The position numbers and the translations under genes are program-made. From CAYMOV01 sp964392085 (GTDB taxonomy: Bacteria > Oederibacteriota > Muellerivitia > Muellerivitales > Muellerivitaceae), in assembly GCA_964392085.1 (NCBI GenBank), contig CAYMOV010000093.1:1-9322 (forward strand): 9,322 nt of DNA, written 5' to 3'. Positions 1 to 7,091 of the stretch are shown one piece after another. How positions within the stretch are numbered: the stretch's first letter is position 1; each line of letters opens with the position of its first letter. The notes below the pieces were generated by a model that searched no databases, had not been told where the DNA came from, and saw only the letters and a program-made list of their open reading frames with translations.

Positions 1-2
1 AT

Positions 3-2096
3 ACGGCAACCTTTACCCCGACATTCACGCCAACTTTTACGCCATCATTTACCCCTAGCTTCACTCCGAGCTTCACGCCGTCCTTTACGCCTTCGTTCAC
101 GCCAAGCTTCACCCCAAGCTTCACGCCGACGGACACCCCATCCTTTACTCCGACCTATACCCCCAGCTTCACGCTGACGGACACGCCATCCTTCACACCG
201 ACTTTCACGGCGACGTTTACTACCTCTTTCACGCCGTCGTTTACCCCAACCGACACGCCTAGCATCACTCCGACGGATACCTCGAGCTTCACCCCAACAG
301 ACACGCCCAGCTTCACGTCGACGGACACCCCGTCCTTTACTCCGACCGATACTCCAAGCTTCACGTTGACGGACACGCCTTCATTTACGTCCACCGACAC
401 AACAAGCTTTACGCCGACCGGTACGCCTTCCTTTACGCCTTCGGACACCTTGACCTTTACGGTTACGGATACTCCTACAGAAACGTCGACTGACACATTG
501 ACCTTTACGTTCACGGACACGACGACTTCGACCGAAACCTTTACGCCGACCTTCACGTCGACTGACACCCTAACTTTCACGGAAACCCCAACGCCCACCT
601 TCACGCCGACGTTTACTCAGACCGACACGCCATCGTTTACCCCGACCAATACGCGTAGCTTCACGCCGACAGACACGCCATCGTTTACCCCCAGCTTCAC
701 GCCTACGGACACGCCTAGCTTCACACCGACGGATACCCCGTCTTTCACTCCGACCGACACCTCCAGCTTCACCCCGACAGTCACGCCTTCGTTCACCCCG
801 ACGGATACGCCGACCACGACGAACACGGGGACTTCAACCGATACACCGAGTTTTACGCCGACAGATACGGCTAGCTTTACTTCAACGGATACCCCGTCCC
901 TGACGCCGACGGATACGTCTAGCTTCACGCCGACAGATACTCCCAGTTTTACGCCGACCGATACTCCAAGCTTCACGTTGACGGACACGCCTTCATTTAC
1001 GTCCACCGACACAACAAGCTTTACGCCGACCGGTACGCCTTCCTTTACGCCTTCGGACACCTTGACCTTTACGGTTACGGATACTCCTACAGAAACGTCG
1101 ACTGACACATTGACCTTTACGGCCACGGACACGACGACTTCGACCGAAACCTTTACGCCGACCTTCACGTCGACGGACACCCTAACTTTCACGGAAACTC
1201 CAACACCCACCTTATCGATGACGGGAACAGATACTTTTACTGCGACCAATACGCCGACCCTGACGAACACGGGAACTTCGACGGATACCCCAACTCCGAC
1301 GCCTATCGATACGGATACATTTACCTTCACCAAAACCCCGACAACAACCTTCACCGATACACTGACTGATTCCCCGACCCCTACGGTTACCTACACGCCT
1401 TCCTTCACCATGACGACCACCTGGACCCCTGTCGCGACGAATTCCCCAACCTTTACCCTGACCGCCACCGCATCGTTTACTCCGACCGCGTCCCCGGTGG
1501 GCCAGGGTGTCTACCAGATTGTTCGGTTTTATGATGATCGAGGGGAATTGGTGAGGGAAATCCAGGCATCGGTTCCAGTGGATGCGTCGAATGGCTTGAA
1601 CTTTAATATCGGGACGTTTACCCCCGCGGTTTCGGGTGACGGAGGCAGCGTCACGGTGTATTTGAACGGATTGGGGATCGCCAATTGGGATGGATTTGAC
1701 TCAGGGGGATCGCCGGTTCCGAACGGGGTATATCACGTGGTGCTTGATTACCACTCGGCTGATGGGAGCGTTTCAACCTTCGCCGGCAATGTCGCGGTCG
1801 CAGCCAGGCTAATGCCGAATCAATTGACTTTCGAATTGCACCCGAATCATGTTCGATCGGGCGATAAGGTCGAAGTTTGGGCTTCTTTCGGTGGAATTGG
1901 GGCCGATGCCCAAAGTAGAATAAAGGTCTACAACACCGCGGACGAACTCGTGGGCAAATTCACCGTTTCGGCCGGCCGGGGGTCCTGGAACACCCAAGGT
2001 TTATCCGCCGGGATTTACCTGTTGGTATTGGAGGGAGTCCAGCCTGGGACGGGTTTGAAACTCCACCGTGTGGTCAAGCTCCTGATCGAGCATTAG
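3..2096 (+). CDS. Partial Thr/Pro/Ser-rich repeat surface protein with C-terminal Ig-like modules
   Basis: The frame is open from the first bases to the TAG stop at 2094-2096, so the gene begins upstream of the window. At least 697 residues are present; no start is visible, and the TTG at 366 is only an internal Leu codon. Positions 3-1496 encode low-complexity repeats of the type TPSFTPTD, with Thr at about every second residue and Phe or Asp alternating. Synonymous codons vary widely between repeats. From about 1497 the sequence becomes a normal folded region of about 199 residues. It contains a WDGFDSGGSPVPNGVYHVVL stretch, resembling FlgD-type Ig domains, and a final GIYLLVLEG segment ending in HRVVKLLIEH, resembling C-terminal sorting/Ig modules of secreted proteins. 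I infer an extended stalk or surface/secreted protein. The PorV-like gene downstream supports an envelope role. The exact family is not recognised. Confidence 0.85.
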   Translation, partial: TATFTPTFTPTFTPSFTPSFTPSFTPSFTPSFTPSFTPSFTPTDTPSFTPTYTPSFTLTDTPSFTPTFTATFTTSFTPSFTPTDTPSITPTDTSSFTPTDTPSFTSTDTPSFTPTDTPSFTLTDTPSFTSTDTTSFTPTGTPSFTPSDTLTFTVTDTPTETSTDTLTFTFTDTTTSTETFTPTFTSTDTLTFTETPTPTFTPTFTQTDTPSFTPTNTRSFTPTDTPSFTPSFTPTDTPSFTPTDTPSFTPTDTSSFTPTVTPSFTPTDTPTTTNTGTSTDTPSFTPTDTASFTSTDTPSLTPTDTSSFTPTDTPSFTPTDTPSFTLTDTPSFTSTDTTSFTPTGTPSFTPSDTLTFTVTDTPTETSTDTLTFTATDTTTSTETFTPTFTSTDTLTFTETPTPTLSMTGTDTFTATNTPTLTNTGTSTDTPTPTPIDTDTFTFTKTPTTTFTDTLTDSPTPTVTYTPSFTMTTTWTPVATNSPTFTLTATASFTPTASPVGQGVYQIVRFYDDRGELVREIQASVPVDASNGLNFNIGTFTPAVSGDGGSVTVYLNGLGIANWDGFDSGGSPVPNGVYHVVLDYHSADGSVSTFAGNVAVAARLMPNQLTFELHPNHVRSGDKVEVWASFGGIGADAQSRIKVYNTADELVGKFTVSAGRGSWNTQGLSAGIYLLVLEGVQPGTGLKLHRVVKLLIEH
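342..600 (+). repeat. Long internal duplication, copy 1
   Basis: This 259-bp block matches 954-1212 at an offset of 612 bp with about five mismatches by eye. The encoded residues are the same except one Phe-to-Ala change (codon TTC versus GCC near 510-512 and 1122-1124). The offset is a multiple of three, so the duplication is in frame. Surrounding repeats are far less similar at the DNA level, so this is a recent segmental copy within an old repeat tract. Confidence 0.85.
954..1212 (+). repeat. Long internal duplication, copy 2
   Basis: Second copy of the block at 342-600. Similarity fades just before 954, and after 1212 the sequence turns to a unique LSMTGTDTF-coding segment. It suggests unequal crossing-over or slippage within the gene. 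It is also a site where short-read assembly could collapse or misjoin. Confidence 0.85.
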
Positions 2097-2238
2097 CAGG
2101 AAAATGAAAAAGTCGAACTGAATTGACTTTTTCGTGTCGTACTCGCGAATCGTCCCCCCAAAAACCGGGGGATTCACGGCGATTCACTCGAACCACGTGG
2201 CTGTTGACAAGGTGCAAGTACACTTTTTCAGCACCTCG
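2097..2238 (-). mobile_element. MITE-like element, copy A (142 bp)
   Basis: Read on the minus strand it starts CGAGGTGCTGAAAAAGTG and ends GACTTTTTCATTTTCCTG, giving imperfect terminal inverted repeats of the form CAGGxTGxTGAAAAAGT. On the plus strand it is bracketed by TTAG at 2093-2096 and TTAG at 2239-2242, a 4-bp target-duplication pattern. A homologous copy lies in the opposite orientation at 7092-7289. Internally it has a 9-bp perfect hairpin (GAAAAAGTC at 2106-2114 with GACTTTTTC at 2125-2133) and a C-run/G-run hairpin around 2154-2172. It contains no ORF. The left TTAG includes the stop codon of the Thr-rich gene, and the right TTAG runs into the ribosome binding site of the next gene. 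Confidence 0.8.
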
Positions 2239-2240
2239 TT

Positions 2241-2245
2241 AGGGG
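2241..2245 (+). promoter_or_regulatory. Shine-Dalgarno AGGGG that decides the start of the PorV-like gene
   Basis: AGGGG lies 1 nt before the ATG at 2247 but 10 nt before the in-frame ATG at 2256. The second start therefore fits ribosome spacing much better. The first two bases (AG) belong to the TTAG target duplication of the adjacent MITE. Confidence 0.6.
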
Positions 2246-2255
2246 AATGGAACTC

Positions 2256-3665
2256 ATGAATAGCGGTAAACGGGGGAACGGAACGTCCCGAATCGTCGCG
2301 TTGGTATTGGCATTGTCCTACGGACTCTCGGCGTCCACGGGTTGGGCGATGTTCTCCAGGGGCGGTGGCCAAGGCGAAGGTGTTCGGGCCATGGGAATGG
2401 GGGGGGCTTTTGTGGCCGTGGCCGACGACCCCAGCGCTTCCTATTGGAACCCCGCGGGGGGCGCCCAAATCCGACAACTTGAAATAATGGGGATGTATGC
2501 CTCCTTATTCAACGATAAGAGCAGGAACTCCTATATTGCGGTTCACGTACCAACCCGCGATGACATCCACATCACTGTTTCCTTTTCGAGCCTGTTTTAC
2601 CCCCAAACCTCCGGCGCCCAAGAGGATACTTTGTTGGCGTCCGTCGCGATCCCTCTGACGCAAAATCGACGGCTGATGTTTGGAACGAGTTTTAGGCTGC
2701 TTTACGGGGAACTCGGCGTTCCGGGGGGAATTGCCCGTGGGAGGGGTTTGGACCTGGGATTCCTCTATCTATTGCCCCTTCCGAGAAACAGGCAATTACG
2801 AGTCGGTTTCGCGGTCACGGATTTGTTTACAACCCTCCGTTTTACCGACGGCTTGGAACAAATCATTCCCCGTTTATACACGCCGGGAGTCGCTTTCAAG
2901 TTTGATCCCGATACGGAAATATCCATGGATTTGGGTTGGACCGACACGCAAAGCCTTTCCCAGGAGGATAAGTTCCGCGTCCGGGGCGGCTTGGAACACT
3001 GGTTTTTCGACCGAAAGTGGGGCATCCGGGCGGGTTTCGAGAAATTCACGACCCTGCCGGGCGAATTAACACTCGGAACCAGTTATGAATCCAAACGCTG
3101 GTCCTTGGACTACGCCTTCATGAGCCATCCCCAATTGCTGGGGAATTCCCACCGGATCGGGGCTAGTTGGAAATTTGATTTACCCGGCATCTCGGCGCCG
3201 GAAGAAGTCTTCTTGACCGACCTGTCCGGGTTGGTCGGCGACGAAAAGATCCAATTGAACTGGACCTTGCCCCCCAAAATCCGGGTGGACGGTTATTGGA
3301 TTTATTACCGAGCCGAAGATGAGAATGAATACCATCGCCGGCGTCCGGAGTTCCTTGAAACGAATTATTGCGTCTTGCGGGGCGCGCATAATGGCGTCAG
3401 GTACCATGTCTATGTCCGGCTGATCGTCAACGGTAAGCAAGGTGAACCATCCCATGAAATCGTCCTAACCCCCAGGCCGATCTTGGGGGAGGCCAAGCCC
3501 TTTTACGACCGGGGCGTCGTTTCACTCGATTCCGGCGACACTGAGACCGCTATGGCCCAGGCGAGGCAGGCGGAGCAACTGGACCCCGATAACTTCGACA
3601 TTAAGGAACTCTTGCGGCGGATCGTCACGGCCCGCCAAGAGGGCTTGTTAAAGGGGGAGAAATGA
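2256..3665 (+). CDS. PorV/PorQ-like outer-membrane barrel protein with FN3-like and TPR-like tail
   Basis: This 469-residue protein starts at ATG 2256, chosen on Shine-Dalgarno spacing; ATG 2247 would add three residues. Residues 5-31 form a signal peptide, with basic KR then a hydrophobic IVALVLALSYGL core. Residues 41-68 carry the PorV/PorQ (UPF0164-like) N-terminal signature: GVRAMGMGGAFVAVADD followed by SYWNPAG. Alternating beta segments continue to about 310, consistent with an outer-membrane barrel. Residues 317-406 look like a fibronectin-III-type domain (IQLNWTLPP, GYWIYYRAE, YHVYVRLIV). Residues 412-460 are TPR-like (AMAQARQAEQLDPDN). PorV-family proteins act in type IX secretion, carrying or releasing surface proteins in Bacteroidetes; homologues elsewhere are of unknown function. 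The stop overlaps the next start as ATGA, so translation is probably coupled. No other type IX component is visible here. Confidence 0.75.
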   Translation: MNSGKRGNGTSRIVALVLALSYGLSASTGWAMFSRGGGQGEGVRAMGMGGAFVAVADDPSASYWNPAGGAQIRQLEIMGMYASLFNDKSRNSYIAVHVPTRDDIHITVSFSSLFYPQTSGAQEDTLLASVAIPLTQNRRLMFGTSFRLLYGELGVPGGIARGRGLDLGFLYLLPLPRNRQLRVGFAVTDLFTTLRFTDGLEQIIPRLYTPGVAFKFDPDTEISMDLGWTDTQSLSQEDKFRVRGGLEHWFFDRKWGIRAGFEKFTTLPGELTLGTSYESKRWSLDYAFMSHPQLLGNSHRIGASWKFDLPGISAPEEVFLTDLSGLVGDEKIQLNWTLPPKIRVDGYWIYYRAEDENEYHRRRPEFLETNYCVLRGAHNGVRYHVYVRLIVNGKQGEPSHEIVLTPRPILGEAKPFYDRGVVSLDSGDTETAMAQARQAEQLDPDNFDIKELLRRIVTARQEGLLKGEK

Positions 3666-4285
3666 GCCGAACGATCCGCCCGATCCTATTGGCGGTTTTG
3701 GCGCTAGCCGGGTTCGCGCGGCTTTGGGCCGTAGGCGATGCCGCTGGCCTTTACCAAAAAGGAATGGACGCCTATCTCCAAGGGGATTACGACCAAGCCA
3801 TCCTTTGCGCGGCGAAATCCCTCGAGTTGGACCCGTCCTATACGAAATCAAAGGACCTGCTTTCAATCTTAATCGTGGAAAAAGAACAGGGCGAGCAGAC
3901 GGAGATTTGGCTGGATGGGAAACAGCGGAACCTACCCGCGCCCAAAACCACCGATCCGAACCTATCTTCTGAACTGGACAAACTGAATTCCCGCGTCAAA
4001 AAAATCGAAGGTCGCAGGGGGTTCGACGAATTGGAGCATCGGATCCAAGTCGTCGCCGATTTGATGGAAAAGACCACGGACGGCCAATACCAGGAACTTC
4101 GGGACGCCCAAGTCCAAACCCAACAAAGATTGGATACGCTGGTGAAGGGCCAAACCGGCCAAGGTACAAATCTATTTTGGCTCTTTGTCCTGGTTTGCTT
4201 AAGCCTTGTCCTTTCGGTTTGGGCGCATTTTCGTCGAGACCCGAAACAGGCTCGCAGGCTGGCCGGGGAAAACGAACCCGGGTGA
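3662..4285 (+). CDS. Membrane-anchored TPR/coiled-coil periplasmic protein
   Basis: This 207-residue protein starts at an ATG overlapping the upstream stop (ATGA), with GGGGGAG just before it as ribosome binding site. Residues 1-24 look like a signal peptide (RPILLAVLALAGFARLWA). Residues 27-60 make one TPR-like unit (GLYQKGMDAYLQGDYDQAIL, then SLELDP). Residues 100-165 are rich in charged and Gln residues with heptad-like spacing (LDKLNSRVKKIEG, LEHRIQVVADLMEK), so a coiled coil is likely. Residues 170-190 form a strong membrane segment followed by the basic tail RRDPKQARR, which fits a periplasmic body with a short cytoplasmic end. The tail of the upstream protein is also TPR-like, so the two may contact each other (inference). 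I do not recognise a named family. Confidence 0.7.
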   Translation: MSRTIRPILLAVLALAGFARLWAVGDAAGLYQKGMDAYLQGDYDQAILCAAKSLELDPSYTKSKDLLSILIVEKEQGEQTEIWLDGKQRNLPAPKTTDPNLSSELDKLNSRVKKIEGRRGFDELEHRIQVVADLMEKTTDGQYQELRDAQVQTQQRLDTLVKGQTGQGTNLFWLFVLVCLSLVLSVWAHFRRDPKQARRLAGENEPG

Positions 4286-4307
4286 TCCGGGCCTGATTGC
4301 GAAAAGT

Positions 4308-4321
4308 GCCCTTTTTAGGGC
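4308..4321 (+). terminator. Short hairpin after the TPR gene, weak terminator candidate
   Basis: GCCCT and AGGGC pair around a TTTT loop. A competing pairing of CGGGCC (4288-4293) with GGCCCG (4319-4324) is possible. No U-run follows either stem, so intrinsic termination is uncertain. The rest of the 150-bp gap to the next gene shows only the AGGGG ribosome binding site before 4436 and no convincing promoter. Confidence 0.25.
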
Positions 4322-4435
4322 CCGATAATCCTTCGGACCGGTGTTTATAGGTTCGATTACATGCGATAATAACCTTGTTCGTATGAGCGCAAAGCAGACG
4401 TCGATGGGTCCTAGCTTGACGCGATAGGGGTTGAA

Positions 4436-4840
4436 ATGGGGAATTCGTCCGAAGACCCGCGGCCTCTCGTCATGATTGTGGATGATGAACCCGATTTATT
4501 ACGCCTGATCGAGATATGCCTCAAGGCCCAACCCATTCAGGTGGAAGCATTCCATGAAGGAAAGGTCCTCCTGGAACGCCTCGCCAGGGCCCCGAACCCC
4601 CAACTGATCATCTTAGACGTCATGATGCCAGTTCTCAGCGGATATGAGGTGTGCCGAGCCCTTCGTGCCCTCCCAGGTTGCGATAGCATCCCGGTCGTTT
4701 TTTTGACGGCGAAAACCCAAGCGCGCGATTATGTTTTGGGGTTGGAATCGGGCGGCAACTATTACATTGAAAAACCGTTCGATGTGGAAAAAATCGGCCA
4801 GAAGGTCCTGGGTTTCCTGGCTGCTGGGAAGGGGGAATAA
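4436..4840 (+). CDS. Single-domain response regulator (receiver only)
   Basis: The 134-residue product is a CheY-like receiver with no output domain. Key residues are visible: the acidic pair D16-D17, phosphoacceptor D61 in LIILDVMMP, the switch Thr T91 in FLTAK, and K113 in EKPF. AGGGG five bases before the ATG is a suitable ribosome binding site. The stop lies 3 nt before the kinase ATG, so the two are co-translated. It probably exchanges phosphate with the downstream kinase. Output must come through protein contact, since no DNA-binding or enzymatic domain is attached. The family is certain, the target unknown. Confidence 0.9.
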   Translation: MGNSSEDPRPLVMIVDDEPDLLRLIEICLKAQPIQVEAFHEGKVLLERLARAPNPQLIILDVMMPVLSGYEVCRALRALPGCDSIPVVFLTAKTQARDYVLGLESGGNYYIEKPFDVEKIGQKVLGFLAAGKGE

Positions 4841-4843
4841 AGG

Positions 4844-6556
4844 ATGGAGCCTTCACTTGGGCCCATGAAGATGGACCGACGAAGCTTATTGTTCATCCTT
4901 CGGCTCCTCTCCGTGGTGACACTCGGGATCATGCAGGTATCGGGGCCGGGGGGGTGGCAGGAGACCCCGCCCTTGTACCGGTGGATTATGTTGGCTTACG
5001 CCGTTTGGGTGCTTTTGGGTTGGGCGCTGAAGCCGAAGTATTATCGAAAGACCACGATCCTAGTGACTTTGTTCCTGGTGGATACGGTTTTAGCCTTGGT
5101 TCTCCTGCAGGGTCTTTCGAGCCTTTACGGAGAGTTGTTCCTGATCTACTTCGTGACGATCTTCGTGGCGGTGCTCGCCCAATCGGTGAGCGGCGGCGTG
5201 GCCGCGGCGGTCCTGTCAATCCTCCTTTACGCCTTTCTCCAATACCTCCGGACCGGCCAATATTTCATCTTCGACGCGGATCACCTGATCCGCTACCCGT
5301 TCATCCTTGTAACGGGGGTCCTCTGTGGTTTCCTGGCCGAGGAAGGGCAGCGGGATGACGGCGAGAAAAAACGCCTTCGCGACACCACCAACATGTTGGC
5401 GGACAAAGTGGACCTCGCCACCCGGAAGCTGATCGAGAGCAACCACAGCTTGAAGGCCATGCTGGATTACCACAAACGGATCCTTTCCTGTATCCAGACG
5501 GGGATCGTGGTGGCTCACCAGGATGGGATCATCAAGACTTTCAACGATGGCGCGGTCCGCATCACGGGTTATTTGGAGGAGGCCGTTGACAATAAGAACC
5601 TCCTAGAGCTTCCCGAACGATTGGGTCCTCTCACTAAGGCCCTTCAAAAGACACTATCCGAAGGGAAGGGTTATAACCTTGAGAACCTCGAGATCACTAC
5701 GGCTCGGGGAGAGGTTTTGCCGGTTTCTCTCCAGACTTCAGTCATGCGGAGCGAGGAGGGAAAAGTGTTGGGGGCCATCGCCACGCTGAAGGACATCTCG
5801 CTCCTCCGTCAGATGGAAATCCAATTGACCCGTTCGGAAAGGCTTTCGGCCTTGGGTGAAATGGCCGCGGGGGTGGCCCATGAGATCAAAAACCCACTAA
5901 ACGCGATCCAGGGTTTCTCCATGCGGCTATCCTCAAAGGTCCAGGACCCGAGCCTCAAGAAATACGCCGACACCATCGTGCAGGAGGTTCAACGGCTCGA
6001 CACCATCATCAATGACGTATTGGAATATTCACGCACCACCAAGCTCAGTAAAAAACCCGAGGATTTCCAGAAACTGGTGGATGAGGTTGTCCAATTCGCC
6101 GAGGAAAAGTTCGAAAAGGCGGGGATTAGGATCGTGCGGGAGTTCGACCCAAACCTCCCGCTGGTCCCCATGGATTACAATAAAATCAAACAAGTGATCC
6201 TGAATTTGGCGCTCAACGCCGTCCACGCGATGAGCGGAGGTGGAACCTTGACCTTTAAGCTCTCGGTGGCGGAAGCCCTGGGAGACGCTGAAACGCCCGG
6301 TTCCAAGGACTGGGTCGCACACGTCTTTTTGAACCAGAAGGTGGCGGTTCTGGCGATCACCGATACGGGCTGCGGAATCGCGCCTGAAAACATGTCGAAA
6401 CTCTTCCACCCATTCTTCACCACGAAAACCACAGGGACGGGACTTGGATTGAGCATTTGCAATAAACTGATAGAGTCACATGGCGGTACCATATCCGTCC
6501 AGAGCGTTGTAGGAACGGGGACTACTTTTTCCGTTCAACTGCCCTTAGACGCGTAA
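4844..6556 (+). CDS. Membrane-bound PAS sensor histidine kinase
   Basis: A 570-residue kinase. About six membrane segments lie near residues 14-31, 45-62, 70-90, 94-113, 116-135 and 150-167, with almost no extracytoplasmic sensor loop. A linker helix (170-210) leads to a PAS domain (about 207-320; TGIVVAHQDGIIKTFNDGAV). A HisKA dimerisation domain follows, with phospho-acceptor H346 in GVAHEIKNPLNA. The HATPase_c domain (about 445-568) has N-box N454/N458, the D507-centred DTGCGIA box, FHPFFTTK and GTGLGL. All catalytic motifs are intact. The layout resembles NtrB/PilS/AtoS-type kinases. GGGGGA about 8 nt upstream serves the ATG at 4844; ATG 4865 is a possible later start. It is flanked by two lone receivers, so it may phosphorylate both or be modulated by one. 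The ligand cannot be told from sequence; signals may be sensed in the membrane or by the PAS domain. Confidence 0.93.
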   Translation: MEPSLGPMKMDRRSLLFILRLLSVVTLGIMQVSGPGGWQETPPLYRWIMLAYAVWVLLGWALKPKYYRKTTILVTLFLVDTVLALVLLQGLSSLYGELFLIYFVTIFVAVLAQSVSGGVAAAVLSILLYAFLQYLRTGQYFIFDADHLIRYPFILVTGVLCGFLAEEGQRDDGEKKRLRDTTNMLADKVDLATRKLIESNHSLKAMLDYHKRILSCIQTGIVVAHQDGIIKTFNDGAVRITGYLEEAVDNKNLLELPERLGPLTKALQKTLSEGKGYNLENLEITTARGEVLPVSLQTSVMRSEEGKVLGAIATLKDISLLRQMEIQLTRSERLSALGEMAAGVAHEIKNPLNAIQGFSMRLSSKVQDPSLKKYADTIVQEVQRLDTIINDVLEYSRTTKLSKKPEDFQKLVDEVVQFAEEKFEKAGIRIVREFDPNLPLVPMDYNKIKQVILNLALNAVHAMSGGGTLTFKLSVAEALGDAETPGSKDWVAHVFLNQKVAVLAITDTGCGIAPENMSKLFHPFFTTKTTGTGLGLSICNKLIESHGGTISVQSVVGTGTTFSVQLPLDA

Positions 6557-6568
6557 CAGGAGGCTGGG

Positions 6569-6967
6569 ATGGACCCCCAAAAATACACCGTTCTTGTGGC
6601 GGAGGACGAAGAAGCCTCGCGCTTCCTTTACGAGGAGGAACTCAAGGACGATGGGTACCAAGTCAGAACCGCGGAAAACGGGCTCCAGGTATTAGGCACC
6701 TTGGAGGACTTTCCGGTTGATCTGCTGGTGACGGACGTCAAGATGCCGGATATGCACGCCATCGAGATGGTACCTCGGGTCCGCCAGGACTTCCCGGAAC
6801 TACCGATCCTGGTGGTGTCGGCGTTTAAGGGCATGGAGGATGATTTCACCCTAAAGGAAGCCCGGGTCTCCGCGTTTTTCACGAAACCGGTGAACATTGA
6901 GCTTTTAAAGGGAAAGATCCGTGAAATCCTCTCCTCGCGTCCGCCGAAGGGTTCTTCGCGGCCATGA
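6569..6967 (+). CDS. Second single-domain response regulator
   Basis: This 132-residue CheY-like receiver lies 12 nt after the kinase stop. AGGAGG at 6558-6563 is the strongest ribosome binding site of the cassette. Visible residues are the acidic pair E12-D13, phosphoacceptor D56 in LLVTDVKMP, switch Ser S84 in VVSAF, and K106 in FTKP. After the receiver only a short basic/Ser tail remains (SSRPPKGSSRP), so there is no output domain. It differs clearly from the first receiver (Ser rather than Thr switch, different helix 4), so the pair is not a recent duplication. It could be a phosphate sink, a phosphorelay shuttle or a protein-binding output. Confidence 0.9.
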   Translation: MDPQKYTVLVAEDEEASRFLYEEELKDDGYQVRTAENGLQVLGTLEDFPVDLLVTDVKMPDMHAIEMVPRVRQDFPELPILVVSAFKGMEDDFTLKEARVSAFFTKPVNIELLKGKIREILSSRPPKGSSRP

Positions 6968-7055
6968 TCCCGATAAGAGCGCTTAAGGATGGGCCACGGG
7001 GATCCGTTATAAATGAGAGCTCAGGATTCCGCGTTTTTCACCCAAGGGGACCGCG

Positions 7056-7085
7056 TTGACAGGCGTCCGAGACGGTCGGTAGAAT
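7056..7085 (+). promoter_or_regulatory. Sigma70-type promoter TTGACA-18-TAGAAT
   Basis: TTGACA at 7056-7061 is a perfect -35 consensus. After 18 bases TAGAAT at 7080-7085 matches five of six -10 positions. The predicted start of transcription is about 7091-7093, which is the left edge of MITE copy B. It points towards rph and rdgB. The stretch from the receiver stop (6967) to 7055 shows nothing else I can support. Confidence 0.65.
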
Positions 7086-7091
7086 GACTAA

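Larger units (their letters stand above)
3..1496 (+). repeat. Degenerate 24-bp-type tandem repeat tract coding for TPSFTPTD-like units
   Basis: Units such as ACG CCG ACG GAC ACG CCA TCC TTT recur through the tract with third-position changes and occasional substitutions (TLTFT, TETST, TNTGTST). Because every second codon is ACN, the opposite strand is also open over long stretches and would read as GVSVGVK repeats. Those antisense frames are composition artefacts and are not annotated as genes. Confidence 0.85.

Noticed and set aside
366..368. TTG as start of the Thr-rich gene
   Set aside because: The same frame is open to the window edge with the same repeats, so this codon is an internal Leu and the gene is partial.
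155..1354. Long minus-strand open frames reading as GVSVGVK repeats
   Set aside because: They mirror the Thr/Pro-rich plus-strand repeats: ACN codons read backwards as NGT. They have no ribosome binding site, and the plus frame continues into a folded domain.
2204..2232. TTGACA at 2204-2209 inside MITE copy A as an outward promoter for the PorV-like gene
   Set aside because: No acceptable -10 box stands 16-18 bases downstream, and the hexamer is not preserved in copy B.
4342..4370. Promoter for the receiver-kinase-receiver operon with GATAAT at 4365-4370
   Set aside because: The -10 match is good but no -35 resembling TTGACA is found at proper spacing, so it is not listed.
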